Shown piece after piece: positions 45,924 through 54,648 of a stretch of DNA of 64,000 nucleotides. The position numbers were made by a program, and so were the translations under genes. This DNA comes from Flectobacillus roseus (GTDB lineage Bacteria > Bacteroidota > Bacteroidia > Cytophagales > Spirosomataceae): assembly GCF_030056665.1 (NCBI RefSeq), contig NZ_JASHIG010000031.1. One strand, written 5' to 3'. The notes under the pieces were generated by a model. The model saw only the letters and a program-made list of their open reading frames with translations, ran no database searches and was not told the DNA's origin. Position 1 is the stretch's first letter; each line of letters starts with the position of its first letter.

Positions 45924-46583
45924 ATGAAAACGTTACAATTTAGCTTATTAGTTATATCGATTTGTCTACTATCTAATTTCTATAGCTTTGGACAATACAG
46001 TGAAGGCAAAAAATACTTAGAAGGGTCTTTAGGAATAGGAATAGTTAGTTTAAAGAACTCCATTCACAGTGATGCTTTATCTTCTAACTTAAATCTTACT
46101 TACGGAAAGTTTGTAACAAAATCAAAAGCTCGTTTCTGGACTTTTGGATTTAGCCAATCTACATCAGAAAAGGGGTTTGAAAACATCCAGAAAAATTCAG
46201 AATATAGATTCTCACTAGGTTTAGGAAATGAATATTATAAACAAATATTTGGGAATTTAGGCATTTATGGAAGGCTTCAAGGAAATCTTTATGCAGGTAA
46301 TACTTCCCAAACTATTTACGATGACTTTAGGCCGTCTAACAATGAAGATACCAACACCTTCTCTACAGGGGTAACTTTGGGAGGTTCAGGAGGAGTAAGT
46401 TATTTCGTTAGTAAGAAATTAGCACTCGTTGTACCGATTGTAAGTTCAAATTTATTTGGGCTAGACTTTAGTCAAACAAATAGTGAAACAATGATGTCCA
46501 CCTCTAGGACTAATCAGATTAGGTATAACATTTCTCCTACTATCTATCTTAATATGGGTATTGGTATACGGTATGTATTTTAA
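45924..46583 (+). CDS. outer-membrane barrel protein, distant paralogue 3
   Basis: Exported protein of 219 residues; signal peptide to about residue 24 (YSFGQ). The layout (QYSEGKKYLEGSLGIGIVSL near the mature start, FVTKSKARFWTFGFS, NLGIYGRLQGNLYAG, SYFVSKKLALVVPIVS, a C-terminal GIGIRYVF) follows that of the two preceding genes but with low identity. It lies 12 bp after paralogue 2 and ends before a terminator at 46665. Function unknown. Confidence 0.7.
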   Translation: MKTLQFSLLVISICLLSNFYSFGQYSEGKKYLEGSLGIGIVSLKNSIHSDALSSNLNLTYGKFVTKSKARFWTFGFSQSTSEKGFENIQKNSEYRFSLGLGNEYYKQIFGNLGIYGRLQGNLYAGNTSQTIYDDFRPSNNEDTNTFSTGVTLGGSGGVSYFVSKKLALVVPIVSSNLFGLDFSQTNSETMMSTSRTNQIRYNISPTIYLNMGIGIRYVF

Positions 46584-46619
46584 ACATCAGTTGTCGCTAA
46601 ATTAGTAAATTGAGATTGA

Positions 46620-46812
46620 GTCATTCAGGATTTTAGCATTAGGGGCACTCTCCAATATTTCATCAAAAAAGCGATCGGAAAACAATTTTCGACCGCTTTT
46701 TTGATATATTATGCCTCTTTAGACGCAAAGTATTGCGTCTCTACTTTCAAAATTCACCTTAGAATAATCACTCATTCACTCAACCACAATTCACTAAATT
46801 CGGGATGCATAT
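46620..46812. repeat. composite intergenic repeat, copy 1
   Basis: About 190 bp shared with 53620-53826. The shared order is a TTAGGAT-like start, CTCCAAT / CTCCAAA, ATCAAAAAAGCG, a GCGxTCG..CGACCGC terminator hairpin (46665-46702), an AGACGCAA..TTGCGTCTCTAC palindrome, then AATCACTCATTCACTCAACC-type low-complexity sequence ending AATTCGGGATG. It lies between convergent genes. Confidence 0.7.
46665..46702 (+). terminator. rho-independent terminator in composite repeat
   Basis: AAAAAAGCGATCG ... CGACCGCTTTTTT, with one mismatch in the stem, T-run on the plus strand and A-run before it; serves the barrel operon. Confidence 0.75.
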
Positions 46813-46825
46813 TTCGCCTATTCTA

Positions 46826-47455
46826 TCAATTCCTCTCCTCTTTCAACACTCGAATATCCGCAATCAAATTTTCTATATCTGTGGCTAAGGTACCATTATA
46901 TATTCCACGAATTCGGTTTTGGGAATCTACCAAAATAAAATTTTCGGTATGTAAAAAATTGTTTTCGTCTTTGGCTACGCCTAAATTCTCGTCTGCGAAA
47001 TAAGATTTTCTTGCCAAATCATATATCTGTTTTTTATCTCCTGTCAACAAATGCCATTGCGGCAAATTTATACTTTTTGCCTTTGCATATCGTGCCAACA
47101 CTGTAACACTGTCACGCTTGGGCATAACACTGTAGGACATAATTCTGACTGAACTATCTTGGGCATACGCCTTTGCGACCTTTTGCATACCATCCATCAG
47201 TCGAGGACAAAGACTTGGACAGATAGTAAAGAAGAAATTGGCAACATGAATTTTGCCTTTTACAGTACTCAGACTTACCTTCTGCCCTGCTTGGTTTTGA
47301 AAACTAAAATCTGCGATATGATGTGTGACACTGTCGGAATTCCAAATTGTGGTAAAATCTGCTGTATTGTAATAGGGTATTTTCACCTTCTTTTCTGGCG
47401 TTGAACAACCTGAAATAAGCAAATTTAGGAGGACAAAAAGAGTGATTTTATTCAT
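46826..47455 (-). CDS. SCO1/SenC family lipoprotein
   Basis: Lipoprotein of 209 residues, with lipobox LISGC (Cys near residue 17). The thioredoxin-like SCO domain holds the copper-binding CxxxC in FFFTICPSLCPRLM (about 79) and the His in DENNFLHTENFILVD (about 168). Known role: copper delivery to cytochrome oxidase Cu(A) or redox relay. It is the last gene of a three-gene set with the MORN and YHYH proteins. Its start codon overlaps the stop of the MORN gene (TAATG), so translation is coupled. Confidence 0.9.
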   Translation of the reverse strand: MNKITLFVLLNLLISGCSTPEKKVKIPYYNTADFTTIWNSDSVTHHIADFSFQNQAGQKVSLSTVKGKIHVANFFFTICPSLCPRLMDGMQKVAKAYAQDSSVRIMSYSVMPKRDSVTVLARYAKAKSINLPQWHLLTGDKKQIYDLARKSYFADENLGVAKDENNFLHTENFILVDSQNRIRGIYNGTLATDIENLIADIRVLKEERN

Positions 47456-48021
47456 TATAATCCCGTTTGAAGTTTTTCGTTTTCACCCATACAACCTTTG
47501 GCACCTAATAATCCAAATCTTCTTCCCTCAACCACCTCAAAATTGGCTTTGAGTTTTCCATTTTCATACCAAAAACTTTGCCTTCCTGCGGGTTGACCTT
47601 GTTTATTATAGTGACATAAAGAAAAAAGCTGTCCACTCTGATACCACTGCTTGTGCTCACCAACAGGCATATCCTCCACAAAATGATAATCGAAGCGTTT
47701 TTGACCATTTCCCCAAAAAGCAATATGATGCCCAAACTTTTGATTATTTTGATAAAAACGTTTCTCTGACAAACGTCCATTTTCATACCATTGTGTTTCC
47801 CATCCTTCGAGCTTTCCATGTTCATAAACTCTTTCTAATGATTTTTGATGATTGGGAAAAAAGCTATCAAGCACACCAGAAAACGGTTTTCCTTGATAAA
47901 AAAGAATATCTTGTTGATATGAAAAGGCCTTATCATCCCACTTGAAATGTGGTTGCGATTTTTCACAAGCGAACAGCAAAATATGACTTAAAAAGAGAAA
48001 TAACCAATGGTGAAATTTCAT
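47455..48021 (-). CDS. MORN-repeat (YwqK-like) lipoprotein
   Basis: Lipoprotein of 188 residues with lipobox LLFAC near residue 19. It carries several MORN-type repeats: GKLEGWETQWYENGRLSEKRFY, GHHIAFWGNGQKRFDYHF, GEHKQWYQSGQLFSLCHY and GRQSFWYENGKLKANFEV. The C-terminal RRFGLLGAKGCMGENEKL ends with a Cys in a short conserved-looking tail. MORN repeats are usually protein or lipid binding. ATG 48021 is used; the open frame upstream runs into a repeat. It lies between the YHYH gene upstream and the SCO gene, with which it overlaps by one base. Confidence 0.82.
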   Translation of the reverse strand: MKFHHWLFLFLSHILLFACEKSQPHFKWDDKAFSYQQDILFYQGKPFSGVLDSFFPNHQKSLERVYEHGKLEGWETQWYENGRLSEKRFYQNNQKFGHHIAFWGNGQKRFDYHFVEDMPVGEHKQWYQSGQLFSLCHYNKQGQPAGRQSFWYENGKLKANFEVVEGRRFGLLGAKGCMGENEKLQTGL

Positions 48022-48040
48022 AGTCAACTTTATATTAATA

Positions 48041-48090
48041 ACAGTTTTAAACTGTTTAAAAAGTAAGTCCAAGACTAAGTCTTGAACTAG
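48041..48090 (+). repeat. double-palindrome repeat, copy 4
   Basis: ACAGTTTTAAACTGT (48041-48055), then AAAAAGTAAGTCCAAGACT..AGTCTTGAACTAG. It sits between two genes of the SCO-MORN-YHYH operon, so it would be transcribed as two hairpins inside the mRNA. Confidence 0.75.
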
Positions 48091-48139
48091 GAATTTTGAT
48101 AGAGACAACCATACAATCACCACTCACCATTCGCAACTT

Positions 48140-48892
48140 CTACTGACTAACGGTCCCTGCTGTTCCATAAAAACCTGAGCCATTGATATATGGATCGGCG
48201 TCGGTGATATGATAATGGTAAACTCCTTTAGGAAACTCCGCTGTCGCGTGTGAATGTCCATGATAAGTATCCAAATCTGTATTGGATACCGACTTTCCAT
48301 TTTCTTGAGGTCCATATACTGGAAAACCATCGAGTAGAAACCCGAGAAAAGCTGATTTTCCATTTTGAGTAGTCAAGTAAGCAGGTTCCTGATGATAATG
48401 GTATTGCCCTGTCAGTTGAGGATGCCCCAAGTATTGGTCAAAAGAATTAATCTCATTGGTCAAAGGCTGGTTAGGCCCTGCGTATTGATTAAAAAATGGA
48501 ACACCATTGAGCGACACTCCAATGGGACCTAAAGGTGTGGAAGCGTGCGTACTAGCTTTCGCTGGATGAAGCGGTATTTTAAACACTAAATTCTGTGAAG
48601 ATATACGATTGGGGTTCAGGTTAAATTTAGTATTGGTTCCGTTATAAGCTTCATATCTTGCATCTGTTGATTGAAAATACGGACTTTTATGATTGGGAAT
48701 ACCATTACTTTTTATCACCAAATAATTTCCCTCGACCGTAACTGATAGGCCTGAATTCGAAAACTTAGCCTGAACCACAGAAATGTCCACATCCGATGTC
48801 GTTGTGGTATCGTCGGGAGTTACCGAAGTGGTATTGTCGCTTTTACAAGAAAACATTCCTATAAAAGCCAATACGAACAATTGCTTTTTCAT
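48140..48892 (-). CDS. YHYH-domain lipoprotein
   Basis: Lipoprotein of 250 residues, with lipobox GMFSC near residue 16. It has two HxH/YHYH motifs: GQYHYHQEPAYL near 163 and KGVYHYHITDADPYINGS near 225, and between them FLGFLLDGFPVYGPQENG and LDTYHGHSHATAEFP. These are the hallmarks of the YHYH protein family, whose clustered histidines point to metal binding. It precedes the MORN and SCO genes. In other Bacteroidota these three occur together, so a shared copper-related role is a reasonable inference. Confidence 0.85.
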   Translation of the reverse strand: MKKQLFVLAFIGMFSCKSDNTTSVTPDDTTTTSDVDISVVQAKFSNSGLSVTVEGNYLVIKSNGIPNHKSPYFQSTDARYEAYNGTNTKFNLNPNRISSQNLVFKIPLHPAKASTHASTPLGPIGVSLNGVPFFNQYAGPNQPLTNEINSFDQYLGHPQLTGQYHYHQEPAYLTTQNGKSAFLGFLLDGFPVYGPQENGKSVSNTDLDTYHGHSHATAEFPKGVYHYHITDADPYINGSGFYGTAGTVSQ

Positions 48893-49060
48893 AGTTTTTA
48901 ATAGTTAGGGCAAAAGTTTTTTGCCAGTTTGAGTAAACATAAGTTGATGTTAGCTTTCGGCTTCAGTTGAGAGTATTCAGAAAGAATTCATTAGAGCACT
49001 TTAAAACTGCTTGCCTAGTGTCTGACATATCAACTAATAATTCAACATGAATAGTTATCA

Positions 49061-49534
49061 CTATCTCGGTGGTCTTGATACCTGCTCCAATACTTCAGCA
49101 ATCATATGATCAAGCGTCTTTTTTTGCTCAGAATTACAAATGCTATTTCTTACTTTTCGGAAATGCTCAAAATTGATTTTCTCCTGTTTAGCGATAAGAT
49201 TTGCAATCTGATTTTGTTTTTGAGCAATAATCGAATCATTTTGCGACAAACCTTTACTATACAAATCTCTTTTGGCTTCTTGTATTGCCTGATGAAGTGA
49301 GTCTATCTGCTGACGATGTTCATGTATGAGCACTTCATAGGCCTGTTTTTGATTTTCGTCAAAGTTCAACTTTGACTCCAATACATGTTGAAGGCGCGGA
49401 CCATTTTGAGGAGCTCCAAACGGCGGATGAGGAAATGGTGCTCCACCTCGGGGATGTCCCATCCAAATAATAACCAGTAAGGCAATATTCATGATTACCA
49501 AACCAGCAAAGACCCATGGCGAAATTGTTTTCAT
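49061..49534 (-). CDS. Spy/CpxP-like periplasmic sensor protein
   Basis: Protein of 157 residues with one N-terminal membrane or signal segment (WVFAGLVIMNIALLVIIWMG), a proline-rich stretch (HPPFGAPQNGP), then long helices: LESKLNFDENQKQAYEVLIHEHRQQIDSLHQAIQEAKRDLY and NFEHFRKVRNSICNSEQKKTLDHMIAEVLEQV. This resembles the LTxxQ-type Spy/CpxP heavy-metal sensor group found after ECF sigma genes in Bacteroidota. It is the third gene of the unit with the 97-aa protein and the sigma factor. Known relatives report envelope stress or metal. Confidence 0.72.
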   Translation of the reverse strand: MKTISPWVFAGLVIMNIALLVIIWMGHPRGGAPFPHPPFGAPQNGPRLQHVLESKLNFDENQKQAYEVLIHEHRQQIDSLHQAIQEAKRDLYSKGLSQNDSIIAQKQNQIANLIAKQEKINFEHFRKVRNSICNSEQKKTLDHMIAEVLEQVSRPPR

Positions 49535-49553
49535 AAGTTATTCGTTTAATACA

Positions 49554-49847
49554 TTATTCGTAAATCGATATTATCCCAGAATTTATTCCCAACTCAGTAC
49601 CCAAATCCGACCCTGACTGTACAGCCTTTGTGTCTAAGTTATTCCATAGTGTTAGCATATTGAGTACTAGTAGAATCATAGCCAGACTCATTCCAACGAC
49701 CTGCCAAACTTTTGGGATAGCTCCCTGCGTTTGGTTTGCTTGCATTCGCTGCTGAATCTTCGCAAACAGAAATGGATTGTCGTTAGCCCGTGCTAAGTCG
49801 TCCAAACTCGATAATGTTTTATCTATTTCATCAGAAGATGTTTTCAT
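49554..49847 (-). CDS. small membrane protein, probable anti-sigma-like
   Basis: Protein of 97 residues with one hydrophobic helix (VWQVVGMSLAMILLVLNMLTLW). The N-terminal cytoplasmic part (DKTLSSLDDLARANDNPFLFAKIQQRMQ) and the short C-terminus are hydrophilic. It starts 4 bp after the ECF sigma gene and precedes the Spy-like gene. Position, single helix and N-in layout suggest an anti-sigma factor, but no zinc-binding HxxxCxxC motif is present. Function inferred from context. Confidence 0.6.
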   Translation of the reverse strand: MKTSSDEIDKTLSSLDDLARANDNPFLFAKIQQRMQANQTQGAIPKVWQVVGMSLAMILLVLNMLTLWNNLDTKAVQSGSDLGTELGINSGIISIYE

Positions 49848-49851
49848 GCTA

Positions 49852-50427
49852 TTAAAAATCTTGATTATAATAATGTTGTAATTTTTTACGTAAACTCTGA
49901 TTAGCTCTAAAAATCAAAGACTCTACCGACGCCAAAGTAACCTGCATAACTTCCGCAATTTCTTGATAAGGCAAACCTTCAATTTTATGTAAGGTAAAGG
50001 CCACTCTTTGCTTTTCTGGTAGGGTTTCAACTTGCTTTATGAGTATGCTAGCCCTTTCTTTATTTTCCAAGGTTATGCCTGGGTGCTCCCAAGTAGGAAT
50101 ATCAGGCATTTCTGAAGAATCAGACCATCCCATAATAGACAGAAAATTCCCCCAGCGTTTCTGCCTTTTTTGTTTTCGAATATAATCCAGTGATTTGTTC
50201 ACCGCTATTCTATACACATAAGTACTTAATCTAGACTCATGCTTGAACCCTTGAATTGATTCAAATATTTCAATAAAAACTTCTTGCGTTAAATCCTCAG
50301 CCTCGCTGGAATTTTTGACAAAACCCCAGCATGTATTTAATACTTTGTTCTGATATTGGTCGACAAAGTATTTGAATGTCAGCTGGTCAGCCTGCTGAAG
50401 TTTTTTGACAAGTTCTTTTTCAGTCAT
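49852..50427 (-). CDS. ECF-type RNA polymerase sigma factor
   Basis: Sigma-70 family protein of 191 residues. Region 2 is ADQLTFKYFVDQYQNKVLNTCWGFVKNSSEAEDLTQEVFIEIFESI and includes the YVYRIAVNKSLDYIRKQKR end; region 4 is VETLPEKQRVAFTLHKIEGLPYQEIAEVMQVTLASVESLIFRANQSL. This is the ECF plan (regions 2 and 4 only). It heads the operon with a one-helix membrane protein and a Spy/CpxP-like protein, so an envelope or metal stress response is likely. Confidence 0.93.
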   Translation of the reverse strand: MTEKELVKKLQQADQLTFKYFVDQYQNKVLNTCWGFVKNSSEAEDLTQEVFIEIFESIQGFKHESRLSTYVYRIAVNKSLDYIRKQKRQKRWGNFLSIMGWSDSSEMPDIPTWEHPGITLENKERASILIKQVETLPEKQRVAFTLHKIEGLPYQEIAEVMQVTLASVESLIFRANQSLRKKLQHYYNQDF

Positions 50428-50712
50428 AGATTAAAATTTCCAAGTGATTTGGTATTTGGGAATTAGACGTTATATTTAGGATAAAACTTGCGGTTCAAAC
50501 CTAAAACTTTTTCTATAACCTAAAACCCCATTCGATTAATTACAATCCTCATTTTTGATTTTTTCTTATAATTTTTGAATTATATCATCATTTTAACACC
50601 TTTAATCAGATTTTTTTTGCATTTCGTCGTTTTATGAGATAGATTTAAAACTTGTTATTTGAAAAAATCAAATGCTTTATCAATTTTTTAAATTTTTATA
50701 AACAACTATTCT

Positions 50713-53517
50713 ATGAGACAGTTCTATCGATTCTTCATGATTGTAACACTACTTTTCACAAGTATTTACGCACAAGCACAAGGTTTAAAAGGTAGTGTAA
50801 AAGACAGCAAAACAGGCCAAGGAATTCCTGGTGTATCTATTAGCGTACAAGGACGTACTACTGGTACAGTATCAGATGGTAATGGTAATTATGTATTAAA
50901 ACTTCAAGCTGGTACCTACACCATCAAAGTAAGTGCAGTCGGTTATCAAGTAGTTACAGAAAGTGTCCAGATTGAGGCTAATGGTACAAGCAAAAACTTT
51001 AGTTTGGTAGAAAGTATTTCTTCTTTGGAAGAAGTTGTCGTGACGGGTACACGTAGCGAAGGTCGTACTAAAATCGACACTCCAGTGCCTGTAGATGTTA
51101 TTCCACTTTCGCAAGTAACCAATAATGTTGGACAAGTTGACATTAACCAAATCTTGACTTTTGTTGCTCCATCATTTCAATCATCTCGTCAGGCCATTTC
51201 GGATGGTACCGACCACGTTGACCCTGCTCAATTACGTGGACTTGGACCAGATCAGGTATTAGTTTTGGTTAATGGAAAAAGAAGACACCAATCTTCGTTA
51301 GTGAACGTAAATGGTACGGTAAACCGTGGTACAGTTGGTACCGACATGAATGCGATTCCTGCTACAGCCGTTGACAAAATCGAAATTCTTCGTGATGGCG
51401 CTGCAGCACAATATGGTTCTGATGCTATCGCAGGTGTTATTAACATCGTTTTGAAAAAACAAACAGGTTTATCAGGTAACCTTTCAGCGGGCGAATATGT
51501 GACTTCTTATGCAAAAAATTATGCCGTTAATTTCAGTAATGGTTTGCCTAAAGATGTATCTGTTCAAGATGGTTTTACGGGACAACTTGGTTTGAACTAT
51601 GGTATCAAATTAGGAGACAAAGGCTTTTTGAATATCACAGGTGAATATGTTTCGAGAGGTCGTACCAACCGTACGGGTACTTACACGGGGCAGGTATATC
51701 CAGCTGTAACAGGTCAAACAGATGACCAAATTATTGCTAGCAAAGGGCTAACTCGTGATGCTTTTGATATGCGTATTGGTAACTCTGAAGTAAAAGGTGG
51801 CGGTATTGTAGTTAATGGTGCTTTACCAATCAATGATAACCTAGAAGCTTATGTTTTTGGAGGTTATAATAACAAAAAAGGGAATGCTGCTGGTTTTTAC
51901 CGTTATCCAAATGGTGTTCCAGCTGCAGTTCGTACAGGGGTATTTGCGCTATATCCAAATGGCTTTTTACCTGAAATTACTTCAGATGTAACAGATTTGT
52001 CTATTGCGGCAGGTGTACGTGGTAAAATTGCTAAAAACTGGAACTTTGATTTGAGTAATGTTTATGGAAAAAACATCTTTGATTATGGTGTTCAAAACTC
52101 TATCAACTATTCTCAAGTTGGAAGCGTAAGCACTCCACAAACTTCTTTTGATGCAGGAGGAAATACATTTTCACAAAATACGACCAATTTTGATATGAGT
52201 CGTAAATATGGAGATATCTTAGAAGGTTTGAACGTAGCTTTTGGAGCAGAATATCGTGTTGACCAATTTGGAACTCGTGCTGGTGAAGAGGCTTCATACA
52301 AAAACTATAATACCAGTTTAGGTGTGGCTGCTGGGGCACAAGTATTCCCAGGTTTCTTGCCTTCAAATGCAGGAACTCACTCTCGTAGCAACGTTGGTGT
52401 ATATACCGACCTAGAATTGGATGTCACTAAAAAATGGGTAGTTTCAGGTGCTTTGCGTTTAGAAAACTATTCTGATTTTGGTAGCACAGGATTGAAATAT
52501 AAGGTTGCTACTCGTTACAAATTGTTAGATAAATTAGCTTTGCGTGGTGCAGTAAGTACAGGATTTAGAGCGCCATCTTTACAACAACAGTATTATTCAA
52601 AGACAAATACTTTGTTCCAAACCATCAATGGTGTTCAAACGCCAGTAGAAAGTGGTACATTCCCGAATAGTAGTCAGCCAGCGAAAATTTTCGGTATTCC
52701 TGAGTTGAAAGCTGAATCTTCACAAAGCTACAGCATTGGTGCTACGGCAGAATTGGGTAAATTGGAAGTTACAGTAGACGCTTATCAGATTGATATTAAA
52801 GACCGTATTATCTTAACCAATAACTTCACCGCAAATGGTAATGCTACTATTGCCGCTCAATTGGCTCAAGCTGGTGCAACTACGGTTAACTTCTTTACCA
52901 ATGCGATCGATACTCGCTCACGTGGTGTGGAAGCCGTTGTAGCTTATGCCACTCGTTTGCCACAAGGACACTCTTTGAAATTTACGTTAGCAGGTGCATT
53001 TATCGACAACGAAGTTATCAAAGGCTCTGATGGTAAACCTGTAATTAAAGCGACTACAACTTTAATTGAAACTGGTCAATTAGGTAACTATTTCAACCGT
53101 GAAGACCAAAGCCGTATTGAGGTAGCAAGTCCAAAAAGTAAAATCACAGGTACGGTAAATTACAAGTTTGGTAAGTTTGGGGCCATGCTTCGTGCGGTGC
53201 GTTTTGGTGAGGTTGTTTATTTAGACCCAACGATGTTGAGCTCAGCTAACTTTGTAGCAAATGCTTTCAATAACAACAACAAGGAGACTTTAGACCAAAC
53301 TTTTGCTCCAAAAATTACAACAGACTTGACATTAAACTATCAAGTAGCAAAAGGAATTAACCTTGCTGTTGGAGCAAACAATATTTTTGACGTTTACCAA
53401 GATATCCATACACATTCGGGCAACATGAGCGCTGGTCGCTTTGTATATTCTCGTCGTGTTCAACAATTTGGATTTAACGGAAGATATGTATTTGCACGTT
53501 TGAATTTCAATTTCTAA
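50713..53517 (+). CDS. TonB-dependent receptor with carboxypeptidase-like N-terminal domain
   Basis: Outer-membrane receptor of 934 residues. The signal peptide ends near 22 (IYAQAQ). The carboxypeptidase-like domain follows (GSVKDSKTGQGIPGVSISVQG), then a plug that begins SSLEEVVVTGTRSEGRTKIDTPVPVDVI and contains PAQLRGLGPDQVLVLVNGKRRHQSSLVN and GTVGTDMNAIPATAVDKIEILRDGAAAQYGSDAIAGVINIVLK. The barrel ends with GRYVFARLNFNF. The order fits TonB receptors of the TIGR04056-unlike, colicin-I/iron-type group. Its neighbours give no substrate: no SusD partner is present. A terminator follows at 53665. Confidence 0.92.
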   Translation: MRQFYRFFMIVTLLFTSIYAQAQGLKGSVKDSKTGQGIPGVSISVQGRTTGTVSDGNGNYVLKLQAGTYTIKVSAVGYQVVTESVQIEANGTSKNFSLVESISSLEEVVVTGTRSEGRTKIDTPVPVDVIPLSQVTNNVGQVDINQILTFVAPSFQSSRQAISDGTDHVDPAQLRGLGPDQVLVLVNGKRRHQSSLVNVNGTVNRGTVGTDMNAIPATAVDKIEILRDGAAAQYGSDAIAGVINIVLKKQTGLSGNLSAGEYVTSYAKNYAVNFSNGLPKDVSVQDGFTGQLGLNYGIKLGDKGFLNITGEYVSRGRTNRTGTYTGQVYPAVTGQTDDQIIASKGLTRDAFDMRIGNSEVKGGGIVVNGALPINDNLEAYVFGGYNNKKGNAAGFYRYPNGVPAAVRTGVFALYPNGFLPEITSDVTDLSIAAGVRGKIAKNWNFDLSNVYGKNIFDYGVQNSINYSQVGSVSTPQTSFDAGGNTFSQNTTNFDMSRKYGDILEGLNVAFGAEYRVDQFGTRAGEEASYKNYNTSLGVAAGAQVFPGFLPSNAGTHSRSNVGVYTDLELDVTKKWVVSGALRLENYSDFGSTGLKYKVATRYKLLDKLALRGAVSTGFRAPSLQQQYYSKTNTLFQTINGVQTPVESGTFPNSSQPAKIFGIPELKAESSQSYSIGATAELGKLEVTVDAYQIDIKDRIILTNNFTANGNATIAAQLAQAGATTVNFFTNAIDTRSRGVEAVVAYATRLPQGHSLKFTLAGAFIDNEVIKGSDGKPVIKATTTLIETGQLGNYFNREDQSRIEVASPKSKITGTVNYKFGKFGAMLRAVRFGEVVYLDPTMLSSANFVANAFNNNNKETLDQTFAPKITTDLTLNYQVAKGINLAVGANNIFDVYQDIHTHSGNMSAGRFVYSRRVQQFGFNGRYVFARLNFNF

Positions 53518-53619
53518 TGATAAGGTTATTTGTTAACGGGATATCTGTTATTGCCTTAATATCATAACTAGAAGAATTCTAGGTTTTTCCCAGACTATCG
53601 CATTCTCATTAAACATGAG

Positions 53620-53826
53620 TCATCCCTAATTTTTAGGATTGGGATTATTCTCCAAATTTTTATCAAAAAAGCGGTCGAAAAATATGTTTTCGACCGCTTT
53701 TTTAATGCTACTATGCTAGATATGACTTGGCCTAAGACGCAATCATTGCGTCTCTACTGATGGAAAACAAATTTTTACATAATCACTCAACCACTCATTC
53801 ACTAAATCGCTAAATTCGGGATGACT
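53620..53826. repeat. composite intergenic repeat, copy 2
   Basis: Counterpart of 46620-46812: hairpin GCGGTCG..CGACCGC (53665-53703), CATGCTAGATATGACTTGG-like segment, palindrome AGACGCAAT / ATTGCGTCTC, AATCACTCAACCACTCATTC low-complexity, and AATTCGGGATG. A partial second palindrome unit follows at 53834-53887. Confidence 0.7.
53665..53703 (+). terminator. rho-independent terminator after the TonB receptor
   Basis: AAAAAAGCGGTCG ... CGACCGCTTTTTT around a 15-nt inner region, with T-run on the plus strand and A-run before it. Confidence 0.8.
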
Positions 53827-53833
53827 CATGTTT

Positions 53834-53887
53834 GATACTACCATGCTAGATATGACTCGGTTTGAGACGCAATCATTGCGTCTCTAC
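53834..53887. repeat. partial copy of the composite repeat
   Basis: TACTACCATGCTAGATATGACTCGG, then GAGACGCAATCATTGCGTCTC, repeating the 3' half of the unit at 53700-53757. The 415-bp gap between the receptor and marC is mostly filled by these repeats. Confidence 0.65.
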
Positions 53888-53932
53888 AGTATGAATACAT
53901 GTAAAAAATATCTCAAAACTCATCATTCAGAA

Positions 53933-54505
53933 CTATCCTATTCTAGTTTTGATAATCTTGATAGCAATCGCCAAAAGAATTACTCCAAACACTTTTCTAA
54001 GCACGTTTGTACCTCCCTGACCTAGCATTTTTTCAATCCATTCACTTGAGCGAAGTACTATATAAATAAAGATTAGGTTGAGAAACACCCCTATCAAAAT
54101 GTTGATTTCATCATACTGAGATTTTAAAGAGAGAATAGTCGTCATTGTACCTGCTCCAGCGATAATAGGGAATGCTAAAGGCACAATCGAAGCAGCTTTT
54201 GAACCTGAAACTTCTTCCGATTTAAAGATATTTCGTCCTAAAATCATTTCGAGACCAATCAAGAAAATAATCAATGCTCCAGCAATGGCAAATGAATTAA
54301 TATCGACACCAAAAAGACTCAATATGGATTTTCCGACATACAAAAACGCAATCATAATACCGCCCGACACCAAGGTGGCTTGTTCTGGGTGAATATTACC
54401 TGTTTTTTTACGTAAATCAATAATCACAGGAATCGACCCAAGAATATCGATAACAGAAAACAAAATGAGTGAAACAGAGAAAATCTCCTTTAAATTGAAA
54501 TTCAT
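53933..54505 (-). CDS. MarC family membrane protein
   Basis: Inner-membrane protein of 190 residues with six hydrophobic helices. The family signatures are visible: SVSLILFSVIDILGSIPVIIDLRKKTG, AIAGALIIFLIGLEMILGR and ASIVPLAFPIIAGAGTMTTILSL. MarC proteins (UPF0056) were once linked to drug resistance, but their function is not established. ATG 54505 (MNFNLKEIFSVSLIL) is chosen over a frame extending 45 codons upstream, which lacks a membrane-family N-terminus. Convergent with the TonB receptor gene. Confidence 0.9.
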   Translation of the reverse strand: MNFNLKEIFSVSLILFSVIDILGSIPVIIDLRKKTGNIHPEQATLVSGGIMIAFLYVGKSILSLFGVDINSFAIAGALIIFLIGLEMILGRNIFKSEEVSGSKAASIVPLAFPIIAGAGTMTTILSLKSQYDEINILIGVFLNLIFIYIVLRSSEWIEKMLGQGGTNVLRKVFGVILLAIAIKIIKTRIG

Positions 54506-54648
54506 GATTTGGCAAGGGTTTAGTTGATGAAAAAGTAGAAGTAATATTTTAGGTTTCGGCTGTGGGCTATGAGCACTCGGCAAAATATTCTTTATGAAAT
54601 GATCAATATATTTTTGCCTTCTGCCTACAGCGTATGGCACAATTTTTT

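Noticed and set aside
50428..50712. Cobalamin or other riboswitch before the 934-aa TonB receptor
   Set aside because: The leader is almost pure A/T and lacks the conserved boxes I would expect for a B12 or similar riboswitch.
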